Below are positions 12,589 through 23,406 of a stretch of DNA of 64,000 nucleotides, in pieces. Source of the DNA: Pyropia haitanensis (taxonomy: Eukaryota > Rhodophyta > Bangiophyceae > Bangiales > Bangiaceae). How positions within the stretch are numbered: the first letter of the stretch is position 1; each line of letters starts with the position of its first letter. A model generated the notes under the pieces. The model did not search any database. It saw only the letters and a list, made by a program, of their open reading frames with translations, and was not told the DNA's origin. The position numbers and the translations under genes were made by a program. The stretch covers positions 3,495,062 through 3,559,061 of the forward strand of contig SDUX01000005.1 in NCBI GenBank assembly GCA_008729055.1, written 5' to 3'.

Positions 12589-13555
12589 GGCGCCAGCACG
12601 TGTCGGGGAGCACAGCAGTAAAGCAAGAAAGAGATCGTGTGCGGGTTGACTCAGAGTGCTGTGTGGGGCAGGAAAGCAAGTGGCCGGGTAGGGGGCGGTG
12701 ACTGTGGCAGCGCATGGGGGATGCCGCGCCACCAGCCGTGCTTAAGAACACCTCCGGGCTGCAGTCGGCAGCCCGGCAAGCACCGTCACATGTCGCCACC
12801 GCTTGCCGCCGCGTATGACGCGACGAAAGGACCGCCGAGGCAGCCGCCGCCGCCCTTTCGCCCACTGACATGTCAAGGAAAGTTCCATACGTGGCGGACA
12901 GATGCACAACACTACTCTTGTCGCGATGAGACAAATTTCGGGGAACTGTAATACAGCGTATACAGGCTATGGCTTTTTGGCTGCGGTCCGGACGGGCGTG
13001 CGTGGGGGGTTTCCGGGAGCTACATGTCCAGCCGTGCCCGGCCTGTGACAAGAACAACTGACTTGTTGTGGATCCTGCTTTTTCTGTGGGTCCACTAAGT
13101 TGTAGATATTGCGCGGACGTGCGGGTGTCGAATCCATTGGTCCAGGCAGCGATTTCATACACCTTCACGTACCGTCAACATCCATCTGGTACAGGAAGCA
13201 CCATAGGACCACTGCGCTGGCCTCTCGACCGCCGTCATCAACAGCATCTCTTCCTGCGTCAACAGCGTCTCTTCCTGCGTGTTGGACCAATAGGGTGCCT
13301 TCTTTAACAAAGGAGACGGCCTGCTCGCTTCCGAGGCGAGAAGAGCATGGTCTCAGCACTCAGCAGCTTCTGAATAGAATGGCCTTGGGGGCGCCCGCGC
13401 AAAGCCCAATTAACGAGGCCATCCTTCCAAGTCTTACGGTGCGTCTCACGAAAAGCGAACGTGAGAATACTGAGACTCGCAGAAAACCGGCTTTTGGACC
13501 AACGGATCGCAGCATCGCAGTACTGTATGTGTCGTTTTTTCTGGCACGCACAATG
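12589..13555. other. Intergenic, no gene seen
   Basis: Moderate GC, short open frames without domains. It holds the 21-bp tandem repeat listed separately. No convincing tRNA was found, despite a T-loop-like string near 13125. Confidence 0.5.
13238..13279. repeat. Two tandem copies of a 21-bp unit
   Basis: Two head-to-tail units, 13238-13258 and 13259-13279, share TCAACAGC, one A/G change, then TCTCTTCCTGCG. Confidence 0.8.
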
Positions 13556-14316
13556 GAGAGTTTTGGCAAGTAGCTCGACTGCTGTTTCGACGGTATCTCG
13601 ACTGTACCTTGCGCCACGTTTCAGAGCTACCGTCGAGATACAGGATTTTCCGACCGTCCCCGACGGTATTCTCGGGATGTACAGTCGGGCCCCGGTGGAT
13701 CGTGTTGAAGAAAAGCTGTACCTTTCAGCCACGTGTCGCGCGTGCGAGGCCCCATAGGCGGGTGGTTTGGGCCGCCATATGCCGGTACAACCATTTCTGG
13801 TACATTGGACGCAGCTTGGCTGGCGCTGAGGGACAGGTGGTCTGTCCGTGGTGTCAGTGGGCTTGGCCAAGCGGGCCGATCGTTGTCATGTTGCGCGCCA
13901 TTTTCCCAGCCCCTTGCACCCACCCTCCCCCCTTTGTTGGCCTTGTGCTGCCTCCACGTCGTGCCGAATATGTCATCCCCGAGCCCTACCACACCTGCAG
14001 AGGATGCGTCGTCTGCGTCCTCGAGGCGGGACCGGCCGTCTACTGGTGGGGTCCCTGAATCGGCGACCAAGAAGCCGCGCCGGCTGTGGCGTCCCACTGG
14101 TGGAAGCGATCGCAACGACGTGCTGCGTCACTGCCTTGGTCGTGGCGCGCCTCGCCTTCTGTTCCGTTCGTGTACAGGACTGTCGCGTTACAGGAAAGTT
14201 ACTTGCCAAAACTCGTTCGAGTCCGCGACGGTAGAAAAAATACGGTATCTCGACTCTTTCCAGATTCCGTCGAGATACAGTCGAAAGCGACCGTCGGATT
14301 ACTTGCCAAAACTCTC
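13556..14316. mobile_element. MITE-like element with 17-bp terminal inverted repeats
   Basis: GAGAGTTTTGGCAAGTA at 13556-13572 is exactly complementary to 14300-14316. A further copy of the end motif lies internally at about 14199-14214. The ends are filled with alternating direct and inverted copies of TATCTCGAC/GTCGAGATA (for example near 13590, 13635, 14245 and 14272). The internal DNA has no transposase-like frame. The structure is that of a non-autonomous DNA transposon with subterminal repeats. No clear target duplication is visible and the family is unknown. Confidence 0.7.
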
Positions 14317-14331
14317 TAATACCACGGCATG

Positions 14332-14418
14332 AGCAGCTTCGTGGGAATGACCGCTTATCCGGTTTGGAATCCGGATCCTTACAAAACGGTCATCCGGTCG
14401 CGATTCCACGAAGCAGCC
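14332..14418. repeat. Small foldback sequence
   Basis: GCAGCTTCGTGGGAAT (14332-14347) pairs with ATTCCACGAAGCAGC (14403-14417), and the interior also partly pairs (AATGACCG with CGGTCAT). It lies 15 bp from the end of the preceding MITE and may be a related or independent foldback element. Confidence 0.65.
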
Positions 14419-14801
14419 AAGGAACGGCCCTCAAACGCAGAGCCAACAGTCTCTACTACCGCGACCTTGTGCCGGTACCACCATACCGCGGCTGTGGCTG
14501 CGACAACACAGCCTATACACCGACCGAAGCGCCGTATTCCCCAGGCGGCCCGCCGCCGCGTGTGCGAGCCAAAAGTAAATTAACGTTGTCTGTCGACGAC
14601 GGACGCGCGTCCACGAGGCGCCGACATAAACGCCTTGGCCGTGCGCGGGCCACGACACTGGGCCGCCGAGCGCAGCCACCGTGCCAAGGGCGTTCCCACA
14701 TCCCCCCAATAGTTCAAGCTCCCAGGGCTCCCTCCCCCCCCCCCCCCCCCCCGCCACCTCACCCACACAACCCCCCTTACATCTTATGCGCCTCACTCCC
14801 C
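14419..14801. other. Intergenic, 3' side of the bHLH gene
   Basis: No gene seen. It contains a C run of about 18 near 14733-14750. Confidence 0.5.
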
Positions 14802-16668
14802 TTAACTCCCCATCGACGATGAGGCGGCTCGTACGCCACCCGTCTCGCCGGCGTCCCCCTTGAGCGCGGCGAGTTGCTCCTCCAGCGCGGCCACCTCCTT
14901 GCGGAGAGCGGTCTTGTCCACCCGTAGGTCCGCCTTTTCTGCGCGGAGGTCCGCCAGCTCCGCCGCGAGGCTCTCGTTGCGCGCGGCGAGCGTGGTGAGC
15001 TTGGTGTCGAGCGCATGAAAAAAATAAACCGCCTCCTCCAGCACTGACTCCTTGTCCATCCGCGCGGACGCGCCGCAGCCAATGGCGGTCTGGAGCGCCT
15101 CAAAGCGGACGTTAAGCGCCTCCCGCCGCCGCTTTTCCCGCAGCCGCTTCTTCTCGGGTCGCGACTCGGGCGCCGCGCCGCTGCCCTGGTGGCCAGGCGA
15201 CGCGGGCGCCGACGACGGCGCCGACGACGCCGTCCCCGTCCACGCCGCGGCCGCCGCAGCCGCCGCGGCGGCGGCGCCCGCGCCGACCGAACCACCGGCA
15301 GCCGCGGCGCCGGCCGGCCCGTGCCGACCGCCAGCCGCATTGTACGCTTGCCGCCGGTCGCTACCAGAGGCGGTGCCAATGCCGGGCGACCGGCCGCCGC
15401 CGTCGACCGCTCCCGCTGCGGCCACCCCCGCGGCAACCGCGCGGGACCGTGGCCGCCGGGAGGCATCCACTTTGGTCGACTGCCGCCGACGCCGGTGGGC
15501 CCCGTTTTCGAGCAGCGCCGACGAGGAGAGGGATCGCTCCACGCCGCCCCCGCCCGTTACCGAGGGGGACAGCCCGGCCCGTTCTTGGCTGGCCGCCAGC
15601 ACACCGCCGTTGCTGCCGCCGCCGCCGCCGCCGTCACCGCTGCCAGACCTCGCCGCCGCCACCGCCGCGGTGGCGGCCGCCGCCGCCGCCGCCGCCGCTT
15701 CTGCCGCCGCCGCCGCCGCCGCCGCCGTCGCGGCCGGCTCACCCACCACCGGTGACCGTTGACAGCGGCGCTTGTTGGGGTCGCCGCTCCCCCCACCGCC
15801 CACGGCGCCCGACGCGGCGCGCTTGGGCGGCGGCAGCACCCCACCAAAGGGGCCCCCCGGTCGTATCGACGCGGCCAGGCCGCCCGCCGCTGGCCGACCC
15901 GGCGGCGACGCGCGGCCGCCCGGCGGCGGCCGCTCCACCGATGGCGTCCCCCCCCCCCCCCCCGCGCCTGGTGGCAACAGCGCCGACGGGCGGGGCGAAA
16001 GGAGCCCCCCGCTGGCGCCGGCGCCACCCCCACCGCCGCCGGCGCCACCACCACCACCGGCCGGCCCGCCCCACCGGAGGGCAGAGGAAGAAGAGTTTGG
16101 GCGGGCGCGATCCGCGGCGTTCCCCCCTCCCAGCCCGGCGGCGCGGGTGTGGGAGCTTCTACCACCCGCCGCGGCAGCCGCGGCGACTGGGCCCCCGGGC
16201 GGTGGTGGCCCGGAGCCGCCGCCAAGGACGCCAGGCGCGCGCCGCGGATCAGGGCTCTCGTCCACCTCCAGGTCCGAGTCCTCCGACGGCCGCGCGGGCG
16301 TCGGACCGAGGCCGCGGCGGCCGCCGCCAACGCCGCCATCGCCGCCGCCGCCGCCGCCAAGGACGCTGCCGACGCCGCCGCCGCCAAGAGTGCCGCCGCC
16401 CGCCGCCGCGCCGCCCACCACCACCGCCCCGCCGGGGCCAATGCCCGCCAACGGCGTTGGCGGCCGCCCATAGCCGCCACTGAGCAGGCCGCTGCTCGCG
16501 CCGGTCGTCGTGACCGCGGAAAAGGACACGTCCACGCTGCCGCTCGCCGGCCAGCTGTTGCCCGCCGTCGCCAGCGCGTTCCACCCGCCACCCGCAACGC
16601 CAAGGCCCGGCCCGACGTTGCCAGGGGAGGTGTAGACGCCGCCCCCGGGCTGAGGTTGCGCCGGATCC

Positions 16669-16758
<90 letters not shown>

Positions 16759-17359
16759 CCGCCGACACCACCACCGCCGCCGCCACCACCACCGCCGCCG
16801 CCGTCACCAGCAGCGCAATTACTTGCGGCGCCACGCCCGCTGCCGCCGCCACCGCCGCCGCCACCACCACCACCACCACCACCGCCACCACCACCGCTGC
16901 CGACACCGCCGCCGCCACCACCACCGGCGGCCGTGTCATCCAACACAAGACCACCGCCGCCGCCCGCAACGGGCCAGCCCATCCCCGGCACAGACGGAAC
17001 GTGGTACGGGCCGTACGTGACGACGCCCGGCGGCAGGGGCATCCCTCCCTCCGGGACGCCCAGCCCCGGCTGTTGTTGGGCGGCACCAGGCGAGGCCCCC
17101 CCGCCCCCCCCCCCTCCCCCGCGGGCGGCGCCACGCCCGCGGCGCCCCCCCCGTAGGACCGGGCGCCCCCCCCCCCGGAATCGCGCCGTACGGCCCGAGC
17201 GAGGCGAGTGACATCATGCCGACGCCGAGCATGCCCGGTCCGCCGAGGCCGCCACCCATGCTCATCGACGCGAGCGGCCCCGGCATTGCGTTGGAATAGG
17301 ACAGGCCCGGCGGCGCGCGGCCCGGCAGCCGGCCGCTGGACACCCCCCCGCCGCCGCCG

Positions 17360-17391
<32 letters not shown>

Positions 17392-17995
17392 GCCCGCGGG
17401 CGGCGGCGGCGGCGGCGGCGGGCGGCGGAGGCCGAGCGGCCCGAGTCCGCCGCCGCCCGCAACGCCGCCGCCGACCAGCGGCGCGCTAAGGCCGCCCATT
17501 AGGCTGCCGGTGCTCGCGCCCGGCCCGCCGCCGCGGCCGCCCAGGTACCACAGCAGGCTGCCGTAGCTGGCGGTCGACGCGAGCGGGTCCTCCACCCCAA
17601 CGCCGGGCAGCGATGCCGTCGACGCGAGGCCGTGGCCGGGCGGCAGCGCCGAGACGAGGCCCGACGGGGGGGCGAACCGCGGCGGCGGCAGGCCGTCGCC
17701 GAGCGCGCCGCTGCCGCCGCCACTCATGCCCGCCCCGTACGGCGGCCCGTGCGGCGCGTAGTAGCCCAGCGGTGGGCCCTCCACCCGCGATTGGCCGCCG
17801 CCGCCGCCACCGCCGCCGCCGCCGCCAAAGTCGCCCGGCCGGCGTGCGGCGGGAGCCGCCGCGGCGGCCACCCCCCCACTCGCGGCCGCCACCCCCCCCC
17901 GCTGCCGCCGGCGCCACCACCCGCATCCACCCCACCACCGCCCGCACCACTCAGCCCACCGCCCGCACCCACCCCCCCCCCCCGCAACCCAGCAT
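14802..17995 (-). CDS. bHLH-leucine-zipper transcription factor, similar to plant subgroup IVc (ILR3-type)
   Basis: The C-terminal 110 residues carry a basic region (15107-15160, KKRLREKRRREALN), helix 1, a short loop with MDKESVLEEAV, helix 2, and a leucine zipper of AEKADLR-like heptads (about 14860-15000). The order and wording match, from memory, the land-plant bHLH family of ILR3/bHLH104/PYE, nuclear dimeric E-box binders in iron homeostasis. A role in metal response here is inference. Everything upstream is Gly/Ala/Pro-rich, including a run of about 30 Gly. The clean ORF starts at 17042, but sequence in another frame back to an ATG at 17995 also looks coding (YYAPHGPPYGAGM, GLVSALPPGHGLASTASLPG). 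The frames are separated by long C runs near 17100-17175 and 17885, so the true N-terminus is probably upstream and frame breaks may be sequence errors. Stop codon at 14802-14804. Confidence 0.78.
16671..16770. repeat. (CCG)n microsatellite inside the bHLH gene
   Basis: About 30 uninterrupted CCG triplets; on the coding (minus) strand they give a polyglycine run. The triplet unit keeps the frame whatever the copy number, so this is a likely length polymorphism. Confidence 0.9.
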
Positions 17996-18782
17996 GCCGC
18001 CACCGCCGCTCGCGGCAGCACCGGCGGCCGCCGCTGCTGTCGACGCCGTCGACGTCGCCGCCGCTGCAGGCGACGGGGTGCGCGCGGCCGCCGCCGCCGG
18101 CGACGGCGCGTCGCCGCCGCGGCTCGCCCCGCGCCGGCGGGGAGACGGCGGCGACGGCGCCGCTGAGGCGGGCGGCTGCATCGGCCCGCCGCCGCCCGGC
18201 CGCGCGCGAGCGCGTGCGGGCGCGGCGCCCCGCCGGGACGCCGCGGGTGGCGAAACTCCGGCCGGTGGGGGGGGGGGGGGGGAGGGGGAAGGGAGCAGAG
18301 TCGGGCGGCGGCAAGACGGGGGGGGGGACGGATACGCCGTGACGGACAAACGAAAAAGGCGACAGTGCGGCGGGGGTGTGTGAAGTGGCAGGGTGAGGAG
18401 TCCGGCGTGTGGGTAGAGGGGGGCGGGGGGGTAGGGGGGGGAGACCAGGGAGCGGATGGCGTCCCCCGTCGGCCGCGCGCGAACCCGCCGCCGCCGGCCA
18501 CCCCGCGGTCGCGCCCGGCGGTGCGCACCGAGACGCGGCAGACGCTCGCGGCGGGGCTCGGCGGCCACGGCCGACGCTTCGATTCCGTGCCGCGCGGCGC
18601 GGGGGGGGGGGGGGAAAGCCGGGGGGGAGGAGAAACGGACGACGGGAGCGGTGGGCGGTAGCGCGGGCGCCGCGCGGCACGCGACGCGAGCGCCGCCACC
18701 GCGGTAGGCGCCGCCGCCGGCGTGTGGGTGGGGTGGTTGGTCCGGGGGGGGGTGCGCGGCCGCGGAGGCGGCGGCGGCGGCG

Positions 18783-18813
<31 letters not shown>

Positions 18814-20533
18814 CGCGGGGGGCCCCCCGGGGGGGGGGGGGGCGGGGCAGTGGAGCGTGCCACACGCGGGAAGACACGGGCGGCACGCGCGCAGAGGCGC
18901 CGTCCGCGCGCACAGCCACCCGCGCCGACGCGCGCCGCCGCCGCCGCGGCCGCCGCGTCCGCACCCCACCGCGCCGCCGGGGATGGGGACGCCACCCCTC
19001 CGCGTCGGCGGGCGTGACAGGGGGGGGGGGGGGGGAGCGGCCGCGGTCGCGGCCGCGGTCGCGGCCGCCAGGAGGGGTCAGTGATGGAGGGCGCTCCGCC
19101 GCGGGGGGGGGGGGCGGGGGGGAGCTCCTTACAGCCGCGGTCCTCCCCCTTGTGGCGCAACAGAGCGGGACCGACGCTGCCGCGCGGGGGGGGGACCTGA
19201 TTGATGAGATATGTATGGGCGCGCTGGCCCAGACACACGTTGGGCAGGGGAGAGGGCCGTGAAAGCGGTGGGCCTCTCGACAGGGCATCTAATTGCTGTG
19301 TGTCTTGCACGATGAGAAGTAACTCTTTCAAAACAGGCTGGAATTGGGGTTCTGACGCAAGCCGGGGTGTGCTCTATAAGAGAGTGCGTAACCGTTTATT
19401 CGCTAATTAGGTTCGAAACCTTCGTCACGATAGTTTGAGGGTTACCTGCTGTTTTCAGCTGTACACGTACGTGTACTCGCGCTGTCGCCAGCCATCACCC
19501 CCACCCAGCTCTCGCAGCTGCAGCTGCCTTCTCCCCCGGTCGGCCACCCCCCTGCCGATGGCCGACTCCCTGCCGGCGGCCGCACCTCTGCCGGCGGTCA
19601 CCCCCTTGCGGCGGCGGCCACACCCCTGCCGTCGGCTGCCTGCGGCTGCGACCACACCCCAGCGGCGGCGGCGACCGCCCTGACGCCGGTCGCCCCATTC
19701 CGGTGGCGATCCCCTCTCTGTGATTTCTTCTTTCCCTGTGCGGCGGCTTCGCCCTTGGCGGCGGCCACCCCCCCCTTCCGCAGCCACCCGTTGCTGGCGG
19801 GAACCTCCTCCCCGTGGTGGCCAACCCCCCCCCATTGGCGACCACCCCACTCTTCAGCGGCCACGCTTTCTCTGCGAAAATCCTCCCCCCTGCAGCAGTG
19901 ACCGCTCACCTGCGGCTGCCACCCTCCTTTGCAGACGACGGGAGCGGTGGGACGCCGTCTGCGCTGGTCGCGGGATAGAGAGCGAAAATAGAAAAGACCC
20001 CAAGTTGCCGTCATCCCGGAAGCACAAAGAGTAAACAAATCGATTATGGTTTATTCGGGTCCTCCTATTGAATTCATAATTCATGGGTCTCCTCAAACAG
20101 CCCTGTGTGAATTATGATCAGTGAACGTGTCCCCTGTTCAGGGATTCGACCATGTCAGGCCCACCCCAAGCGGCTGAGAGTGGCATCCTGGAACCGAACA
20201 GGAGGGTGGACGTTCCCAACAGCTCTCCTGCAGTCGAGGATTTTCAATCTCTTCAATTTTGGCTCGCTACCGGTGGGTATGTGCACCCCAACCGCCTGCG
20301 TCTTCTTTCACGGAGAGTCTCACCGGCCATGGGGACCTTCCCGGTGGGGATGCACGCTCCTTTCCGTTTGGGTGGACCCACGTGGAGGGATGGTCCAACA
20401 GACGCTGCCGACGGCCCAATCTGTCGTCCTCTGGTCGCAGCGGAGGTCGCTGCCGGCCCGGTGGCGTGACCCGGATGCGCGGTGCTTTTTAGGCCTGCCT
20501 GTGGCAGACCGCAGCCGCTGCCGACGTTCATCC
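17996..20533. other. Intergenic between bHLH and F-box genes
   Basis: 17996-19200 is extremely GC-rich with many G runs of 10-15 and no recognisable domain in any frame. It could include 5' sequence of the bHLH gene. 19530-19910 carries irregular copies of a roughly 20-bp GGCGGCCACACCCCTGCC-like word. 19900-20530 is less GC-rich and holds no gene I can support. A GGTTCGAAACC string at about 19410 is not part of a tRNA cloverleaf. Confidence 0.45.
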
Positions 20534-22132
20534 ATGACGGTGCGCACCCGCCACGCATTCGCCATCCGCTGCGCTTCCCCCCTTGCGCGCGGCGCCCGTC
20601 ACGCCGCTGCTCACGCCCACCCCTCCCTCAACGTCCTCCCGCGCCTGTGCTCAGCGTTCTTCCCCGCCCCCTTTGCCGCCCTCAGGCATGCGCCCGGTCC
20701 GTGGCCGCCGCCAGCGTGTGGCGATGGCGCCTGGTATGGTGCCAGCGGGCGCTGCCGCCGCGGCGGCGCCCCCCCCCCGGCCGGTCAGCCCGCCGCGACG
20801 GACCGCCGCGCCGGCCGGTCGGGCGGCAAGCGCCGCGCCGCCGGCCCGGCGGCGGAGGAGCCCCCCCCCGGCCGGCGGCGGAGCGCGCGCGTCCGCGGCG
20901 ACCCGCCCGCGGTGGCCCCACTGGAGGCCTCCCCCCCCTGCCGTCGCCCGGCGCGGCCGACGCTGCCGCCGTCGTCGCCGCCGCTGCTCGCCCCGTCGGC
21001 GCACGTGGCGGGCGTCTGGCCGGGGCTGCTGCACCTCCCCACTGACCTGCTGCTACGGCTGGGCGGGCAGCTGCCGCCGGCTGACCTGTTTGCGCTCGCG
21101 GGGAGCTGCAAGACGGCGCGGGCGGCGCTCGGCCGCGGCGCCTGGGTCCGCCTCTTTGAGTGCGTGTGCCTGCCGACGCGCGCGGCGCCGGCCAAGGGGG
21201 CGGAGGTCGCGTCGCCCGCATCGCCAGCCGGCGCCGTTGGGCCGCCGCGGCCGCTCGTTGGGCCTGACGAGGACCCGCGGCGGTGGCACCTCGGCCGCCA
21301 CGCCTTTTCCGCCGCCGCCGCTGAGGCCGAGGCCCGCCGCATCGTCGCGCTCGTGTCTGCGGTCGCGGCGGAGTCGGACGCTGGCCTGATGGCGCGAGTG
21401 GACGTGCGCGCGCAGCTGCGGGTGGCGGTCACGGCCGGCTGGTCCGTCTACGCGGGGCTGTCGCTGCCGCTGGTGCTCGCGTCGAGCCGCGTCACGCCTG
21501 CCACTGCGGGGCGGGGTGCGCTCGTCTACCAGGTGCTGCCAATGGCGGCGGCGCGCCGCTTCTGGCACGTCACCGACCGCCACTTTGCGCGGCCGCCCGT
21601 GGACGGCGTCGGGGTGCCCAACGCGGCGGCGCTCGCCGCCGAGCGCCGCACCGTCGGCGGCCTCGTTCGTGCGGCGGTACGGGCGTACGGCGGCGTGGCG
21701 GAGCTGCTCAAGTCCGCGGCGCGCATCCAGGAGCGGGCGGCTCGGGTGGCGGCACGGGCGGCCGCCAACCGAGCGGTGGTCGACGCGCTCGCCGCGGAGC
21801 GGCGGCTGCACCGCTTCCCCGGCGCCGCGCACGTCGCGTGCGAGAGTGTCGGGACGCTCAAGCGGTTTGTGACGGGCGATCGAGGGGCGGAGGGGGCGGC
21901 GGCGCTGGCGCGGGTGACCACCGCCCTCGACGCCGTCACCGCCGCGTACGAGGCGCTGTCGCCGCCATTTCTCTATCGCTTGCTGTGCCAGGACGGGGAG
22001 TCACGGCTGTGGCTCAACGAGCGCCACCAGTATGGGTGGCCCGCCTGCCTGCAGCGGTGCGCCGCGGCGCCCCCGGGCGACGCGGCGGGCATTGCTGTCG
22101 ACTATGAAAAGGCCACGACGGCCCATCTGTAG
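20534..22132 (+). CDS. F-box-like protein
   Basis: From the in-frame ATG at 20534 the product is 532 residues. An F-box-like motif lies at about residues 166-205 (HLPTDLLLRLGGQLPPADLF, then a SCKTARAAL tail), matching the Leu-Pro start and helical pattern of domains that bind Skp1 in SCF ubiquitin ligases. The remainder, about 300 residues, is Ala/Arg/Val-rich and helical with Trp-containing segments (RFWHVTDRHFA, LWLNERHQYGW). It has no WD40, Kelch or LRR repeats I can recognise, so the substrate is unknown. The frame is open upstream to 20114, but that DNA is less GC-rich and lacks coding character. N-terminal low-complexity sequence (20700-20990) lies among short C runs, so the start is uncertain. 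The gene faces the LPMO gene tail to tail. Confidence 0.6.
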   Translation: MTVRTRHAFAIRCASPLARGARHAAAHAHPSLNVLPRLCSAFFPAPFAALRHAPGPWPPPACGDGAWYGASGRCRRGGAPPPAGQPAATDRRAGRSGGKRRAAGPAAEEPPPGRRRSARVRGDPPAVAPLEASPPCRRPARPTLPPSSPPLLAPSAHVAGVWPGLLHLPTDLLLRLGGQLPPADLFALAGSCKTARAALGRGAWVRLFECVCLPTRAAPAKGAEVASPASPAGAVGPPRPLVGPDEDPRRWHLGRHAFSAAAAEAEARRIVALVSAVAAESDAGLMARVDVRAQLRVAVTAGWSVYAGLSLPLVLASSRVTPATAGRGALVYQVLPMAAARRFWHVTDRHFARPPVDGVGVPNAAALAAERRTVGGLVRAAVRAYGGVAELLKSAARIQERAARVAARAAANRAVVDALAAERRLHRFPGAAHVACESVGTLKRFVTGDRGAEGAAALARVTTALDAVTAAYEALSPPFLYRLLCQDGESRLWLNERHQYGWPACLQRCAAAPPGDAAGIAVDYEKATTAHL

Positions 22133-22922
22133 GCCTACGGATGACGGCCATGGACATCTCTTTGACCCCCGGAACCAGGTGGCGTTGGCAGCGCCGGCCC
22201 ACTGGCGGCCGCCCGCGGGTGGGAGGCGTGTCACCCCCGCCAGTGTCGCCGTGGTGGGACGGACGACGTCTGCGAGATGGGCGCCCCTGACAGAGGGGGA
22301 GGGGAGGGACTGAGCTCTGGGGAGGGGGATGGATCGATGCTCGGGCGACGGACGCGTTTGCTCTGGCTACCCTTCCCAACGAGTGACGTCGAAAAAAAAT
22401 AAACAAGAAAAACCAATAAAATACACGAGGCACAGGACAACAAGAGAAACAAAGCGCAGGGGGCGGTGGGGGGCAGGCGGTGGACGGACGCGCGGGGGCT
22501 TGGGCGGTGTGGCGGTTGACCGCGCCCAGCCGTCCGCGCCGCTACCGCGCGCCCGCCCGACGGGGTGTTTGGCCGCGCCAGCGCCACGCGGCGGCCCGCC
22601 CACGGCGGCCCGCCCACAGCGGGGCGCGCCAGTGAATGTCTCTAACGGGCGCGGGCGGACCCCCTCGCCCAGCGCACCGCCACTGGGGGCGACGCGGCAA
22701 GGGCGTGTGGCACCAACGTCGTGAAGGGAGCCCCGCGGAGTACCGCCGTGGTGGCATGCCCCACCCACCGCCCATGACCATGGGTGTGACGTGGGTGTGA
22801 GGCACCCGCCGCACGCGCGACGGATGAAGGAGGGGGGGAAAGGGGGGGAGAGGGAGCGGCAGTGGACGTGTGCCGCAGCCCCCGCCGGCTGCGGTGGCGG
22901 CCGCTGCCGCGGCGGGGTGCGC
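22133..22922. other. Convergent intergenic region with polyadenylation-like signals
   Basis: The region separates the tail-to-tail F-box and LPMO genes. AAATAAA at 22398-22404 and AATAAA at 22415-22420 follow the F-box stop by about 270-290 bp, a plausible plus-strand poly(A) signal. Nothing coding is seen. Confidence 0.5.
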
Positions 22923-23375
22923 TCAGACCGTCCACAGGCGGAGGCGGGCGGCAAAGCGGGCGGCGCCCGCGGCCACCTCAAGCGTAAACGCGCGCCCCCA
23001 GATGACGCGCGCGGCGGGCCAGTAGCGGATGACGTCGCCATCATTGCCGTAGAGAAAGTACGGGGCGACGCCCTCGGACCAGACGTTGACGCCGTCAATC
23101 AAAAAGCGGACGCGCGTGCCGGCCGGGACGGCCGCCCACGGGGCGGCCTCAAACGTCACCCGCGCGCCCGCGGGGACGGTCAGGTCGACGACGTGGGCGG
23201 AGTCGGTCGGCACGTCAAACGGGCGCCACCCCTCCACCACCAGCCGCAGCGTGCCGCCGCCAGTGATAGCAGAGAGGGGCGACCAGACGGCGTCAAACGT
23301 CGACGGCTCGAAGGCCTTTGGCTCGGGGGGTGGCGTCACGACCGTCTCCGCCACCGCCCCCTTGTCCCCGTCGTC

Positions 23376-23406
<31 letters not shown>

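Noticed and set aside
13100..13160. tRNA-like T-loop string GTGTCGAATCC
   Set aside because: The flanking bases do not form the required stems.
12551..13168. 205-codon minus-strand frame overlapping the start of the zinc-finger gene
   Set aside because: No domain, mixed composition and no start context; probably chance.
19380..19430. GGTTCGAAACC as the T arm of a tRNA
   Set aside because: No matching acceptor, D or anticodon stems could be drawn on either strand.
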